From Geminicoccaceae bacterium (lineage in GTDB: Bacteria; Pseudomonadota; Alphaproteobacteria; Geminicoccales; Geminicoccaceae): 64,000 bases of DNA. A program made the translations under genes and the position numbers. The notes below the pieces were generated by a model. It ran no database searches. It saw only the letters and a list, made by a program, of their open reading frames with translations, and had not been told where the DNA came from. Location of the stretch: assembly GCA_025999455.1 (NCBI GenBank), contig AP024683.1:2425501-2489500 (forward strand). Reading direction: 5' to 3'. This document shows, piece after piece, positions 1-7,978 of this stretch (its first letter is position 1; each line of letters opens with the position of its first letter).

Positions 1-1
1 G

Positions 2-1639
2 CGCTACCGCTACACCGCCCGCGACGGGGTCGCGACGGAGGTGACACTCCGGGCCGAGCCGAAGCCGCGCGAGCTGCGCCGCGGGCAGCTTTCCTGGACG
101 GTCGAGCTCGAACCGGGCGAACGCTGCGCCTTCGACTGGGCGGTCCTCCTCGAGCCCGCCGCGGCCCGGCCGGTCGGCTTCACCCGGGCGCTTTCCCGCC
201 TGCGCCGCGAACGCCGAGCGGCACCCTGGGCCGTCGCCCGGATCGAGACCTCGAGCAGCCTCGTCGACGAGATCTTCGCCCGCGCGCTGGGTGATCTGCG
301 GATGCTCACGACCGACACCCCGCACGGGCCCTACCCTTACGCCGGCCTTCCCTGGTTCGCGACGATCTTCGGCCGCGACGGGGCGATCACCGCGCTCGAG
401 ATGCTCGAGCTCGCCCCGGGGCTCGCCCGCGGTGTGCTCGAGGTGCTCGCCGCCACCCAGGCCCGGACGCTCGATCCGGCGCGCGACGCCGAGCCCGGCA
501 AAATCCTCCACGAGGCCCGCGAGGGCGAGCTCGCGCGGCTCGGGGAGGTGCCCTTCGGCCGCTACTACGGCAGCGTCGATGCGACCCCGCTCTTCGTCGT
601 GCTGGCCGGGCGCTTCCTCCGGCGGACCGGGGATCTGGCGACGATCCGCGGGATCCTGCCGGCGATCCGCGCCGCGCTCGACTGGATCGAACGGTTCGGC
701 GACGGCGACGGCGACGGCTTCGTCGAATACGGCCGGGTGAGCGAGCGCGGCCTCGTCAACCAGGGCTGGAAGGATTCCGAGGACGCGGTGTTCCACGCCG
801 ACGGGCGGCCGGCCACACCTCCGATCGCGCTCGTCGAGGTCCAAGCTTACGTCCACGCCACCTGGTCGGAGGCGGCGCGGCTCTTCGAGCGGCTCGGCGA
901 GCCCGACGAAGCCCGCCGCTGCGCCGCCCGTGCGGCGGCCCTCGCCGAGCGGTTCCGGGAGGCGTTCTGGTCGGAAGAGCTCGGCAGCTTCGTGCTCGCC
1001 CTCGACGGCGCGAAGCGGCCCTGTCGGGTGCGCACCTCCAACGCCGGCCACGTGCTGCTCGCCGATCTCGCGAGCCCCGCGCAGGTCGAACGGCTCGCCG
1101 AGCTCTTGGCCTCGCCGCGCTTCTTCTCGGGCTGGGGGATCCGCACCGTGGCCGAGGGCGAGCCGGGCTACGTGCCGATCTCCTACCACAACGGCTCGGT
1201 CTGGCCGCACGACACGGCGCTCGTCGCGATGGGGTTCGCGCGTCACGGCCGCACCGAGCTCGCGCGCCGGCTGTTCGACGGGCTCCTGGCCGCGGCGGCG
1301 GCGAGCCCGCTCCGGCGTCTGCCGGAACTCTTCTGCGGCTTCCGACGCCGGCGCGGCGCCGGGCCCACACCGTACCCGAGCGCCTGCTCGCCGCAGGCCT
1401 GGGCGGCGGCGGCCCTGCCCGCCTGCCTCGGCGCGAGCCTCGGGCTCGAGATCGAGGCCGAGCCGGCGCGGATCCGCCTCGCCCATCCGCGCCTGCCGGC
1501 TTCGCTCGACTGGGTGCGGCTGCGCGGGCTCGAGGTCGGCGCCGCCCGGGTCGATCTCCTCTTGCGTCGGCACGAGGAGGACGTCGCGGTCAACGTGCTC
1601 GAGCGGACCGGGGCGGTCGAGATCCAGGTCGTGCTGTGA
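2..1639 (+). CDS. Glycogen-debranching-type amylo-alpha-1,6-glucosidase, 5' partial
   Basis: Cytoplasmic glucosidase of the bacterial glycogen-debranching (GDE_C, (alpha/alpha)6 barrel) family, expected to act on alpha-1,6 branches or related alpha-glucans. The reading frame is open to the left window edge, so the N-terminal domain is cut; the GTG at base 41 is only an internal codon. Family landmarks are the GLPWF..IFGRDG block near base 340-375, the WKDSEDAVFHADG block near 768-806 and YHNGSVWPHDT near 1184-1216, which carry the usual acidic and aromatic active-site residues. The last 27 codons are repeated almost exactly at 2423-2503, past a toxin-antitoxin pair. Family assignment is firm; the exact substrate cannot be read from sequence. 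Confidence 0.88.
   Translation, partial: RYRYTARDGVATEVTLRAEPKPRELRRGQLSWTVELEPGERCAFDWAVLLEPAAARPVGFTRALSRLRRERRAAPWAVARIETSSSLVDEIFARALGDLRMLTTDTPHGPYPYAGLPWFATIFGRDGAITALEMLELAPGLARGVLEVLAATQARTLDPARDAEPGKILHEAREGELARLGEVPFGRYYGSVDATPLFVVLAGRFLRRTGDLATIRGILPAIRAALDWIERFGDGDGDGFVEYGRVSERGLVNQGWKDSEDAVFHADGRPATPPIALVEVQAYVHATWSEAARLFERLGEPDEARRCAARAAALAERFREAFWSEELGSFVLALDGAKRPCRVRTSNAGHVLLADLASPAQVERLAELLASPRFFSGWGIRTVAEGEPGYVPISYHNGSVWPHDTALVAMGFARHGRTELARRLFDGLLAAAAASPLRRLPELFCGFRRRRGAGPTPYPSACSPQAWAAAALPACLGASLGLEIEAEPARIRLAHPRLPASLDWVRLRGLEVGAARVDLLLRRHEEDVAVNVLERTGAVEIQVVL
1559..1639 (+). repeat. 81-bp direct repeat, copy 1 (3' end of the glucosidase gene)
   Basis: This segment encodes the glucosidase C-terminus (LLRRHEEDVAVNV... 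to the stop). It matches 2423-2503 at 78 of 81 positions by direct comparison, in the same orientation and with an offset of 864 bases. The two copies bracket the toxin-antitoxin pair. Confidence 0.95.
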
Positions 1640-1703
1640 GGGGAGCCGTCCCCGCGCGATCGCGCCGCGTCGGATCGGTTCCCCGGGTGTTCGATCGCCC
1701 GAG

Positions 1704-1973
1704 CTAACGGGCGAAAACCTCCGGATGTCGAGCCACGACCCTCAAGAGTGCCAAAGCGGGCCCACGGGGCATGCGGCGACCCCGCTCCCAGTCCTGCAAC
1801 GTCCGCACGCTCACGCCCACGAGAGCCGCGAAGGCGGACTGCCCGAGGCCGAGCCGGTCGCGGATCGCTTTCACGTCGCCCGGCGTAGCGACCTCGTAGC
1901 GCCGGCCTTCACCCCGCTTGATCGCCCGGACCGCCTCCAAGAGCTCGGCACCGAGATCGCGCTCGGTGTTCAT
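1704..1973 (-). CDS. HigA/NadS-type antitoxin, XRE helix-turn-helix
   Basis: An 89-residue DNA-binding antitoxin expected to neutralise the toxin encoded just upstream and to repress the shared promoter. Residues about 30-85 form an XRE/Cro helix-turn-helix (VKAIRDRLGLGQ, then AFAALVGVSVRTLQDWERG), followed by the RHPEVF tail common in this antitoxin family. The ATG at 1973 overlaps the toxin stop by four bases (ATGA), so the order is toxin first, as in higBA-type modules. A longer open frame runs upstream to 2204 but only duplicates the toxin region out of frame. It converges on the glucosidase gene with a 64-bp gap. Confidence 0.85.
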   Translation of the reverse strand: MNTERDLGAELLEAVRAIKRGEGRRYEVATPGDVKAIRDRLGLGQSAFAALVGVSVRTLQDWERGRRMPRGPALALLRVVARHPEVFAR

Positions 1974-2284
1974 TTTTCGATCTCCTCTCGAATCGCCCAC
2001 AGAACGTCGGCGGGCAGGTCGGTCTCCTCGTTCTTGGCGTACACCGCGAGCAACCAAATTTCCCGGACCGACGGCCGCCAAAAAAAATAGATGATACGGT
2101 ACCCGCCCGATTTGCCGCGGCCCGACCCACGCCATCGGAGCTTTCGCAGGCCGCCAGAGCCCGGGATCAGCGTCCCGGCCTCGGGCCGCGTGGCGAGCGT
2201 CCATTGCAGCGCGGCGAGTTCGGCATCGTCGAGATAGTCGGCGACCCTGCGGGTGAAACCGGGCGCTTCGACGAACCGAACCAC
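1970..2284 (-). CDS. RelE/HigB-family toxin
   Basis: A 104-residue protein of the RelE/ParE superfamily, probably an mRNA-cleaving ribosome-dependent toxin as in HigB. The pattern fits: an N-terminal helical part, then GSGGLRKLRWRGSGRGKSGGYRIIYFF, the basic beta-sheet core seen in HigB-like toxins, then LLAVYAKNEETDLP. The start codon is GTG at 2284 with no strong ribosome site. It is translationally coupled to the antitoxin by an ATGA overlap. Activity is inferred from family only. Confidence 0.84.
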   Translation of the reverse strand: MVRFVEAPGFTRRVADYLDDAELAALQWTLATRPEAGTLIPGSGGLRKLRWRGSGRGKSGGYRIIYFFWRPSVREIWLLAVYAKNEETDLPADVLWAIREEIEK

Positions 2285-2422
2285 GACGACACTCTAAGGC
2301 GGTGCCGGGACCTTGCCCAGACGCTCGCGCCGAGAGACGTGGAAGGAGCGGGCTCCCCGAGAACCAGGCGGAGGGCTCGCGATGATCCGACCGTTCCCCC
2401 GCAGAACGCCCGTGCCGCGTTG

Positions 2423-2503
2423 CTCTTGCGTCGGCACGAGGAGGACGTCGCGGTCAACGTGCTCGAGCGGACCGGGGCGGTCGAGACCCAGGTGGTGCTC
2501 TGA
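2423..2503 (+). repeat. 81-bp direct repeat, copy 2 (displaced copy of the glucosidase 3' end)
   Basis: A second copy of the last 27 codons of the glucosidase, with three substitutions (ATC to ACC, GTC to GTG, CTG to CTC) and the stop kept. No start codon or upstream domain accompanies it, so it is a fragment and not a gene. The few codons before it also resemble the parent (AR..LLLRRHEED). It is followed by a hairpin and then by a short stretch resembling the antitoxin 3' end. Confidence 0.93.
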
Positions 2504-2527
2504 GCGGAGGCGGGGACGTGCCTCCGC
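2504..2527 (+). terminator. Hairpin after repeat copy 2
   Basis: An 8-bp perfect stem, GCGGAGGC with GCCTCCGC, encloses an 8-base loop directly after the duplicated stop codon. There is no T-tract, as expected at this GC level. It could be a terminator or a relic of the duplication. Confidence 0.4.
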
Positions 2528-2589
2528 CTCGCCGAAAGCCTTCGGATGTCGAGACGGGCGAAGCCCCGGATCCCGCGCTGGGCGAAGGC

Positions 2590-3051
2590 TCAGATCTTGA
2601 GATAAGCGAAGCCCTCGCGCTGCTGCAGCCGGGCGATCTCGAACACGCCCGAGGGCACGAGGTCGCTCTCCTCGGCGTCGTAGAGCTCCGCGAGCGGGAT
2701 GTTGCCGCGCTTCAAGGTGATCGAGCAGATCTGGAAGCGCACGCCCGCGAGCTTGAGCTCGTCGATGGTCGCGGCGATCTGCTTGTCGGCCGGGGCGGCC
2801 CGCCGCAACAGGTTGACGCCCGGGCCGTGCATGACGATGCGGATCTCGAGCCCTTCGGGCGGGGCGATGCTCAGATGGTTCTGCACGTTGGTGAGCATCT
2901 GCCGATAATAGGCGAAATCTTCGCCGCCCGGCTGGTTCAGGTGGTAGACGACCTTGTAGGGGCCGGCGGCGGCCTGCGCCGCGGCGGCGGGCAGCGTGGC
3001 GCCGGCCGCGAGCGCCGGCACGGCGAGACGACGCGAAAGCTCGCGCGCCAC
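2590..3051 (-). CDS. Exported DsrE/DsrF-like family protein
   Basis: A 153-residue protein of the DsrE-like fold, a family tied to sulfur relay although many exported members have no known reaction. A signal peptide is evident (basic ARELSRR, then an Ala/Leu-rich core ending near AAAAQA), so it should be periplasmic. The mature part has the family strands KVVYHLNQ, IRIVMHGPGV and a helix around ADKQIAATIDELKLAGVRFQIC with one conserved-position Cys. I chose GTG at 3051 because GGGAGG lies 8 bases before it; an ATG at 3096 would add 15 residues ahead of the signal peptide. The neighbours do not suggest a pathway. Confidence 0.8.
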   Translation of the reverse strand: MARELSRRLAVPALAAGATLPAAAAQAAAGPYKVVYHLNQPGGEDFAYYRQMLTNVQNHLSIAPPEGLEIRIVMHGPGVNLLRRAAPADKQIAATIDELKLAGVRFQICSITLKRGNIPLAELYDAEESDLVPSGVFEIARLQQREGFAYLKI

Positions 3052-3143
3052 GGACTTGCCTCCCTCGCGCGGCCGCGCCACCGCGGCGCGGCGCATCCTG
3101 AAGCATTCGCTGATGGAAGGAGGCGGTCAAGAGCGCGGGCGGT

Positions 3144-3219
3144 TGGCTGGGGGACTAGGGATCGAACCTAGGACCTCCTGATCCAGAGTCAGGCGTGCTA
3201 CCAGCTGCACCATCCCCCA
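3144..3219 (-). tRNA. tRNA-Gln (anticodon CUG)
   Basis: A 76-nt cloverleaf including an encoded CCA end. The acceptor TGGGGGA pairs with TCCCCCA, the anticodon stem CCTGA/TCAGG encloses loop CTCTGGA (anticodon CUG, reading CAG), and the T arm CTAGG/CCTAG encloses TTCGATC. The U1 start and G73 discriminator suit glutamine tRNA. It lies directly after the cca gene, whose product repairs tRNA 3' ends, but it has its own promoter. Confidence 0.95.
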
Positions 3220-3229
3220 ACGCGCGCGG

Positions 3230-3259
3230 CAGATAGGAAGCCCCCTCCCCGCTTGTCAA
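3230..3259 (-). promoter_or_regulatory. Promoter of tRNA-Gln
   Basis: A perfect -35 box TTGACA (3259 to 3254) and a -10 box CTATCT (3236 to 3231), 17 bases apart, end 11 bases before the tRNA 5' end. The TGA stop of cca (3256-3258) lies inside the -35 box. Confidence 0.7.
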
Positions 3260-4521
3260 CCCGGGCCCGCACGAGCACCCGCCTCGGCCGCCAAGAGTAC
3301 GTCCAGCCGGGCAAGACAGGCGGCCCGGTCGGGGCGGAAGCCCTCCGCCTCCCACCAGGACCGCACCGCCTCGAGCAGCCGCCCCAGGCGCGGCCCCTGC
3401 GGCACGCCGCGGGCCAAGAGATCGGCCCCGGCGAGCGGGAAGCGGGGCGGAACGAAGCGGGCGAGCTCGGCGAGGCGAGCGCGCAGCGTCTCGGCCGGGA
3501 CGCCGCGTTCGGCGGCGGCGATCGACAAGAGGTCGCGGGCGAGCGGGAAGCCCAGCCGGTAGACGAGCCGCTCCTGCTCGCCCCGGCCGGCGAGAGGGTC
3601 GGGAAGCTCGAGCGTCGCGAGGGCGAGGAGCCGATCGCGCTCGAGGTTGGAAAGGCGCAGCCGGGCGGCGAAGGCCAGGAGCCCCGTGCGGTCGAGCCGG
3701 CCGCGCAGGAGGGCCGAAAGGCGCAGGAGCCAATCGGCCTCGGGCGCGGTCGCGACGAGCCGGGCGAAGCGGTCGAGGTCGAAAGAGACGGACACGAGCC
3801 GGGCGCGCACGCCCGTGGCTTCGACGAGCTTGAGGGCCGGCAGCGCGCCCGGGGCCGGCAACAAGCGCGAGAGCTCGGCACGGATCCGCTCGCCCGAGAG
3901 CCGGTCGAGGCCGGCCGCTTCGGCGGCACAGGCCTCGAGGGCGGCCGGGTCGGCGGGCGGGCGTCCGAAGCGCGCCCAGAAGCGGAAGAAGCGGAGGATC
4001 CGCAGATAATCTTCGCGGATCCGCTGGCGCGGCTCGCCCACGAAGCGCACCCGCCCGGCCAAAAGGTCGGCACGGCCGCCGAAATAGTCGAAGAGCCGCC
4101 CCTCGCGGTCGCAGCTCATGGCGTTGATCGTGAAGTCGCGACGCGCCGCGTCCTCTTCGAAATCGTCGGAGAACTCGACCTCGGCGTGGCGGCCGAAGCA
4201 GGCGACGTCGCGGCGCAGTGTGGTGACCTCGAAATGCCGGCCGGCCAGGATCACCGTGACGGTGCCGTGCTTCAAGCCGGTCGGCACGAGATGGAAGCCC
4301 AGCGCCGGCAGCCGCTCCATCAGCCGCTCGGGCCGTTCGGGGGTCGCGAGGTCGAGGTCCTGCGGGTCGAGCTCGGGGTCCAAGAGCGTGTCGCGCACGC
4401 AGCCGCCTACGAAGCGCGCCTCGCGCCCCTCGGCCTCGAGCGCGGCCAAAAGCGCGCGGCTCTCGGGGGCACGGAGCCAGCGGGCCTCGGCGAGGGGGCG
4501 GTCGAGGTCGACGCCGCTCAA
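3256..4521 (-). CDS. cca: CCA tRNA nucleotidyltransferase
   Basis: Adds or repairs the CCA end of tRNAs using CTP and ATP. The 421-residue protein is a class II nucleotidyltransferase: GGCVRD at residues 39-44, catalytic aspartates D55 and D57 in QDLDLA, and RRDFTINAM at about 127-135, then the neck region with REDYLRILRFFRFWARF and a helical body. There is no HD phosphohydrolase domain. The start is TTG at 4521, overlapping the previous stop as TTGA. It is the last gene of a four-gene run with 4-base overlaps or very short gaps, a gene order common in alphaproteobacteria. Confidence 0.95.
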   Translation of the reverse strand: MSGVDLDRPLAEARWLRAPESRALLAALEAEGREARFVGGCVRDTLLDPELDPQDLDLATPERPERLMERLPALGFHLVPTGLKHGTVTVILAGRHFEVTTLRRDVACFGRHAEVEFSDDFEEDAARRDFTINAMSCDREGRLFDYFGGRADLLAGRVRFVGEPRQRIREDYLRILRFFRFWARFGRPPADPAALEACAAEAAGLDRLSGERIRAELSRLLPAPGALPALKLVEATGVRARLVSVSFDLDRFARLVATAPEADWLLRLSALLRGRLDRTGLLAFAARLRLSNLERDRLLALATLELPDPLAGRGEQERLVYRLGFPLARDLLSIAAAERGVPAETLRARLAELARFVPPRFPLAGADLLARGVPQGPRLGRLLEAVRSWWEAEGFRPDRAACLARLDVLLAAEAGARAGPG

Positions 4522-4781
4522 GGGGTGCGGAACCCACCGGGCACGAGCCGGCCGTCCTCGAGCCGTGGCGGGACGTAGGTGGCCCCGGGCGGTGCCCCGG
4601 GCTCCAGGACCACGAAGAGGACGAAACCCGCGCAGACCGAAACGAGGCCCAGAAGCGTCAAGACGAACCAGGGCGTGTCGTCGAGGAAGCGGGCGCCGCG
4701 GGTCGCCAGGAGCCGCCAGGCGAAATAGACGACGAACGGCAAGAGGAAGGCCAGAAGCTCGTAGAGCGCGATGCGCGCCAA
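4518..4781 (-). CDS. DUF6111-family small membrane protein
   Basis: An 87-residue protein with two predicted membrane helices, residues about 7-25 (LLAFLLPFVVYFAWRLL) and 38-60 (WFVLTLLGLVSVCAGFVLFVVL), and a short Pro-rich C-terminal tail. It fits the alphaproteobacterial DUF6111 family by sequence pattern and by its usual place between a Nudix gene and cca; its function is unknown. The start is TTG at 4781, preceded by GGGGAG and 4 bases after the Nudix stop. No ATG or GTG exists at a better position. Confidence 0.7.
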   Translation of the reverse strand: MARIALYELLAFLLPFVVYFAWRLLATRGARFLDDTPWFVLTLLGLVSVCAGFVLFVVLEPGAPPGATYVPPRLEDGRLVPGGFRTP

Positions 4782-4785
4782 GCCC

Positions 4786-5418
4786 TCACTCCCCCACGAG
4801 CCGGGCGAGGTTGACGAGGATGCCGGCCGTGGCCCCCCAGATGTAGCGGTTCTGCCAGGGCACCACCCAGAATTCGCGCCGCCGGCCGTCGCGCTCGATC
4901 GCGTCGCGGCGGTGGTTCGCAGGGTCGAGCACGTAGGCGAGCGGGACGTCGAAGACCTCCGCGACCTCGAACGGATCGGGGCGGAAGGTGGCCGGTGGCT
5001 CGACCCAGCCGACCACCGGGTGGATCGAGAAGCCCGTCCGGGTGCGGTAGCGGGCGATCTGGCCCAGGACCTCGACCCGCCGGGGGTCGAGCCCGATCTC
5101 CTCCTCGGCCTCGCGCAAGGCGGCGGCGACCGGATCCGGATCCTCGGGCTCGATCCGCCCGCCCGGGAAGGCGATCTGGCCGGCATGGTCCTTCAGATGA
5201 TCGGTCCGCCGGGTGAGCAGGATCCGCGGCCCGTCCTCGGCCGGCAGGAGGGCGATCAAGACGGCGGCGGGTGTGGCGGGCCCCGCGAGCTCGTGGGCCT
5301 CGGCGTGATCGCTCGGATAGGGGGCGGGCCGGTCACGACAGGCGGCGAGCTTGGCGCGCAGCCAGGCGCGGTCGAGCGGGCCGGGACCGGCGAGGCAGGG
5401 CGGCCGCGACGGGCTCAT
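4786..5418 (-). CDS. Nudix hydrolase, CoA pyrophosphatase-like
   Basis: A 210-residue Nudix hydrolase, probably acting on CoA or its derivatives. The Nudix box starts at G86 (GGRIEPEDPDP) and ends LREAEEEIGL at about 101-110, with the spacing and the UPF0035-like LLTRRTDHLKDHAGQIAFPGG lead-in typical of NudL-type CoA pyrophosphatases. The ATG at 5418 overlaps the DUF1285 stop by four bases, indicating translational coupling. The specific substrate is inferred from subfamily pattern only. Confidence 0.85.
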   Translation of the reverse strand: MSPSRPPCLAGPGPLDRAWLRAKLAACRDRPAPYPSDHAEAHELAGPATPAAVLIALLPAEDGPRILLTRRTDHLKDHAGQIAFPGGRIEPEDPDPVAAALREAEEEIGLDPRRVEVLGQIARYRTRTGFSIHPVVGWVEPPATFRPDPFEVAEVFDVPLAYVLDPANHRRDAIERDGRRREFWVVPWQNRYIWGATAGILVNLARLVGE

Positions 5419-5969
5419 CCCGGGGCCTCGACCTCGGCTGCGGCCGGAGCCGGCTCGAGCGGGAAGAACCGGCCGGCGCTCCAGACCCCGAGCCGGCCGT
5501 CCTCGGGGCCGGGCTCGGCGAGCTCGGCGAGTTCGTAATAGACGCTCGTGAGGAGCCGGGCCTCGAGCCGATCGCGGACCAGGACGTAGGGCACGGGGCC
5601 GGGTGGTGTCGCGCGGGTCGCGATCCGGAGCGGATGGGCGTCGTCGAGCGGGACCCAGGCGTCGAGATTGGTGCGGAAGCGCAGCCGGCGTTCGCGCCCC
5701 TCGCCACGGGCCGCGAGCTCGACCGCGAGGAACGGCACGTCCGCGACCTCGACCCGGCCGCGTTCGACCGGCGTCACGAGCCAATAGTCGCCCGCGGCGT
5801 CGCGGTGGAGCGCGCTCGCCAAGAGCTTCACGAGCTCGATCCGGCGGATCGGCCGGCCGGCGTGCCACCAGGTGCCGTCGCGGTCGATCGCGATCGAGAA
5901 ATCCTCGACCGGCAGCTCGCCGCGCGCCACCGCCTCGAGCGCGGCCTCGGGATCGAAGGGCCGCCGCAC
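5415..5969 (-). CDS. DUF1285 domain protein
   Basis: A 184-residue cytoplasmic protein matching DUF1285, a two-barrel family common in alpha- and gammaproteobacteria, with landmarks DFSIAIDRDGTWWHAGRPIRR near residues 23-45, LVKLLAS, YWLVTPVERGRVEVADVPFLAVE and LRFRTNLDAWVPLD. Its role is unknown; its Nudix and cca neighbours are the usual ones. The start is GTG at 5969 with GGGAGG seven bases upstream. It is divergent from the moxR gene with a 107-bp spacer. Confidence 0.85.
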   Translation of the reverse strand: MRRPFDPEAALEAVARGELPVEDFSIAIDRDGTWWHAGRPIRRIELVKLLASALHRDAAGDYWLVTPVERGRVEVADVPFLAVELAARGEGRERRLRFRTNLDAWVPLDDAHPLRIATRATPPGPVPYVLVRDRLEARLLTSVYYELAELAEPGPEDGRLGVWSAGRFFPLEPAPAAAEVEAPG

Positions 5970-6076
5970 CGGTCCACCTCCCGTTGATCGCCGGCCGTGT
6001 CAATTGCCTCGGCGCCTTCTATGTATGATCATCCGGTGGCGGTTCCAGGCGGGACCGCCGGACCTGTGGAGCGGCG

Positions 6077-7084
6077 ATGAGCGTGGTGACGGCGGACGTG
6101 GCGGCCGAAGCGGCGGTGGTCGAGGAGGCCGAGCGGGCGATCGAGCGGCTGGCGCGGGTGCGCGCCGAGGTCGCCCGGGTGATCCTCGGCCAGGAGCGGG
6201 TGATCGAGGAGACCTTGATCACCATCCTCTCGGGCGGCCACGCGCTGCTCGTGGGCGTGCCCGGGCTCGCCAAGACGCGGCTCGCCGAGACCTTGGGCGT
6301 GGTGCTCGGGCTCGCGCAGAAGCGGGTCCAGTTCACCCCCGACCTCATGCCGGCCGACATTTTGGGCTCGGAGGTCCTCGAAGAGGGCCCGAACGGCCGC
6401 CAGGGCTTCCGCTTCATCCCGGGGCCGGTCTTCACCCAGCTCTTGATGGCGGACGAGATCAACCGGGCGAGCCCGCGGACCCAGGCCGCACTCCTCCAGG
6501 CCATGCAGGAGCGGAAAGTGACGGTGGCCGGCCACGACCACCCGCTGCCGCAGCCCTTCCACGTGCTCGCGACCCAGAACCCGATCGAGCAGGAAGGCAC
6601 CTACCCCCTTCCCGAGGCGCAGCTCGACCGGTTCCTCTTGCAGGTCGACGTCGCCTACCCTTCGGCCGAGGCCGAGCGGCGGATGATGATCGCGACGACG
6701 ACCGACAGCGAGGCCAAGGCCAGCCGGGTCCTCGATGCCGCCGAGCTCATGCGGCTGCAGGCGCTCGTCCGCAAGCTGCCGGTCGGCGAGAAGGTGGTCG
6801 ACACGATCCTGGCGCTGGTCCGGGCCGGGCGGCCGGAGACCGGCGCGATCGAGCGGCTCGGTGAGCTCGTGGCCTGGGGGCCGGGGCCACGGGCGAGCCA
6901 GGCCTTGATGCTGGCGGTGCGGGTGCGGGCACTCTTCGACGGTCGGCTCGCGCCTTCGGTCGACGACGTGCTCGCTCTGGCCGGGCCAGTGCTCCGCCAC
7001 CGCATGGCCGTGACCTTCGCGGCGCGCGCCGAGGGGATCGGGGTGGACGAGATCATCGCGCGATTGTGCCGGCATGTCGCCTGA
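6077..7084 (+). CDS. MoxR-family AAA+ ATPase
   Basis: A 335-residue AAA+ ATPase of the MoxR class, a chaperone-like motor that usually matures or regulates complexes containing von Willebrand A proteins encoded beside it. Walker A is GVPGLAKT (60-67), Walker B LLMADE (122-127), then ATQNPIEQEGTYPLPEAQLDRF with sensor and arginine-finger positions; the C-terminal lid domain follows. The gene ends 11 bases inside the DUF58 gene. The 107-bp upstream spacer holds TATGAT at 6024 but no convincing -35 at the right distance. Confidence 0.95.
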   Translation: MSVVTADVAAEAAVVEEAERAIERLARVRAEVARVILGQERVIEETLITILSGGHALLVGVPGLAKTRLAETLGVVLGLAQKRVQFTPDLMPADILGSEVLEEGPNGRQGFRFIPGPVFTQLLMADEINRASPRTQAALLQAMQERKVTVAGHDHPLPQPFHVLATQNPIEQEGTYPLPEAQLDRFLLQVDVAYPSAEAERRMMIATTTDSEAKASRVLDAAELMRLQALVRKLPVGEKVVDTILALVRAGRPETGAIERLGELVAWGPGPRASQALMLAVRVRALFDGRLAPSVDDVLALAGPVLRHRMAVTFAARAEGIGVDEIIARLCRHVA

Positions 7085-7976
7085 GGCGGCGCCCCCCCCG
7101 CCCGATCTGGTCGCGCTCCGGCGCGGCGCGGAAAGGCTCGCCGATCGCCTGCCCGGCCTTCTCGTCGAGGCCGACCGGGTCGCGGCGACGGTCGCGCAAG
7201 GCGTGCACGGCCGCAGGCGGACCGGGATCGGCGAGACCTTCTGGCAGTTCCGGCCCTACCAGCCGGGCGACGACCGCACCGACATCGACTGGCGGCAATC
7301 GGCCCGCTCGCGCCAGCTCTTCATCCGCCAGCAGGAGTGGGAAGCGGCGCAGAGCGTGTGGCTCTGGTGCGATCTGTCGCCCTCCATGCGTTACCGCTCC
7401 GACCGCAAGCTGCCGGCCAAGGCCGATCGGGCGGTGCTCCTCACGCTCGCGCTCGCCGCCCTGCTCGTGCGCGGCGGCGAACGGGTGGCGCTCTTGGGCT
7501 CGGGTGATCGGCCGCGGCCCGGACGCGCCGGGCTCGAGCGGGTGATGCGGGGGCTCGCCGCTGCCGCCGAACGCCGCGAGCGGCTGCCGCCGCCGGCCGA
7601 GCTGCCGCGCTTTTCGACCCTCGTCTTGATCTCCGACTTCCTGGAGCCGGTCGAGGAATTGGCGGCACGGCTCGCCCCTTGGATCGGTGCGGGGGTGCGC
7701 GGCTGCCTCCTGCAGATCGCCGACCCGGCCGAGGAGCTCCTGCCCTATGGCGGGCGGGTGCTGTTCGAGGGCCTCGAGAACGACGGCCGGGCGCTGGTCG
7801 GCAACGTCGCGGCCGCCCGCGGGCGCTGGCAGGAGATCTGGCGGGCCCATCGCGAGGAGGTCGAACGGCTCGCCGGCCGCCAGGGCTGGCGTGCCTTGCG
7901 CCACCGCACGGACGCGAGCGCGCAAGCCGCCCTCCTCGCCCTCTACCAAGCCCTGGCCCCCGACGCGGTCCGCTGA
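7074..7976 (+). CDS. DUF58 domain protein (MoxR partner)
   Basis: A 300-residue protein with the DUF58 signature FRPYQPGDD...DIDW (59-73) and a von Willebrand A-like core holding DLSPSM (100-105), a DxSxS metal-binding motif. DUF58 proteins accompany MoxR ATPases and are thought to be their substrates or partners, often at the membrane; no membrane helix is visible in this one. The ATG at 7074 lies inside the moxR reading frame (11-base overlap), so the two are surely co-translated. The next gene starts two bases after its stop. Confidence 0.92.
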   Translation: MSPEAAPPPPDLVALRRGAERLADRLPGLLVEADRVAATVAQGVHGRRRTGIGETFWQFRPYQPGDDRTDIDWRQSARSRQLFIRQQEWEAAQSVWLWCDLSPSMRYRSDRKLPAKADRAVLLTLALAALLVRGGERVALLGSGDRPRPGRAGLERVMRGLAAAAERRERLPPPAELPRFSTLVLISDFLEPVEELAARLAPWIGAGVRGCLLQIADPAEELLPYGGRVLFEGLENDGRALVGNVAAARGRWQEIWRAHREEVERLAGRQGWRALRHRTDASAQAALLALYQALAPDAVR

Positions 7977-7978
7977 GC

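Noticed and set aside
1640-2422. Toxin-antitoxin segment as an insertion sequence
   Set aside because: There is no transposase, no terminal inverted repeats and no short target duplication; the flanking repeat is 81 bp of gene end.
2294-3130. 278-codon minus-strand frame containing repeat copy 2 and the DsrE region
   Set aside because: The DsrE product is encoded in another frame of the same strand. This frame is Arg/Ala/Gly-rich without domains; only its SRHPKAF stretch is of interest and is reported under the repeat finding.
5998-6003. TTGACA on the minus strand as a promoter for the DUF1285 gene
   Set aside because: No acceptable -10 box follows at 15-19 bases.
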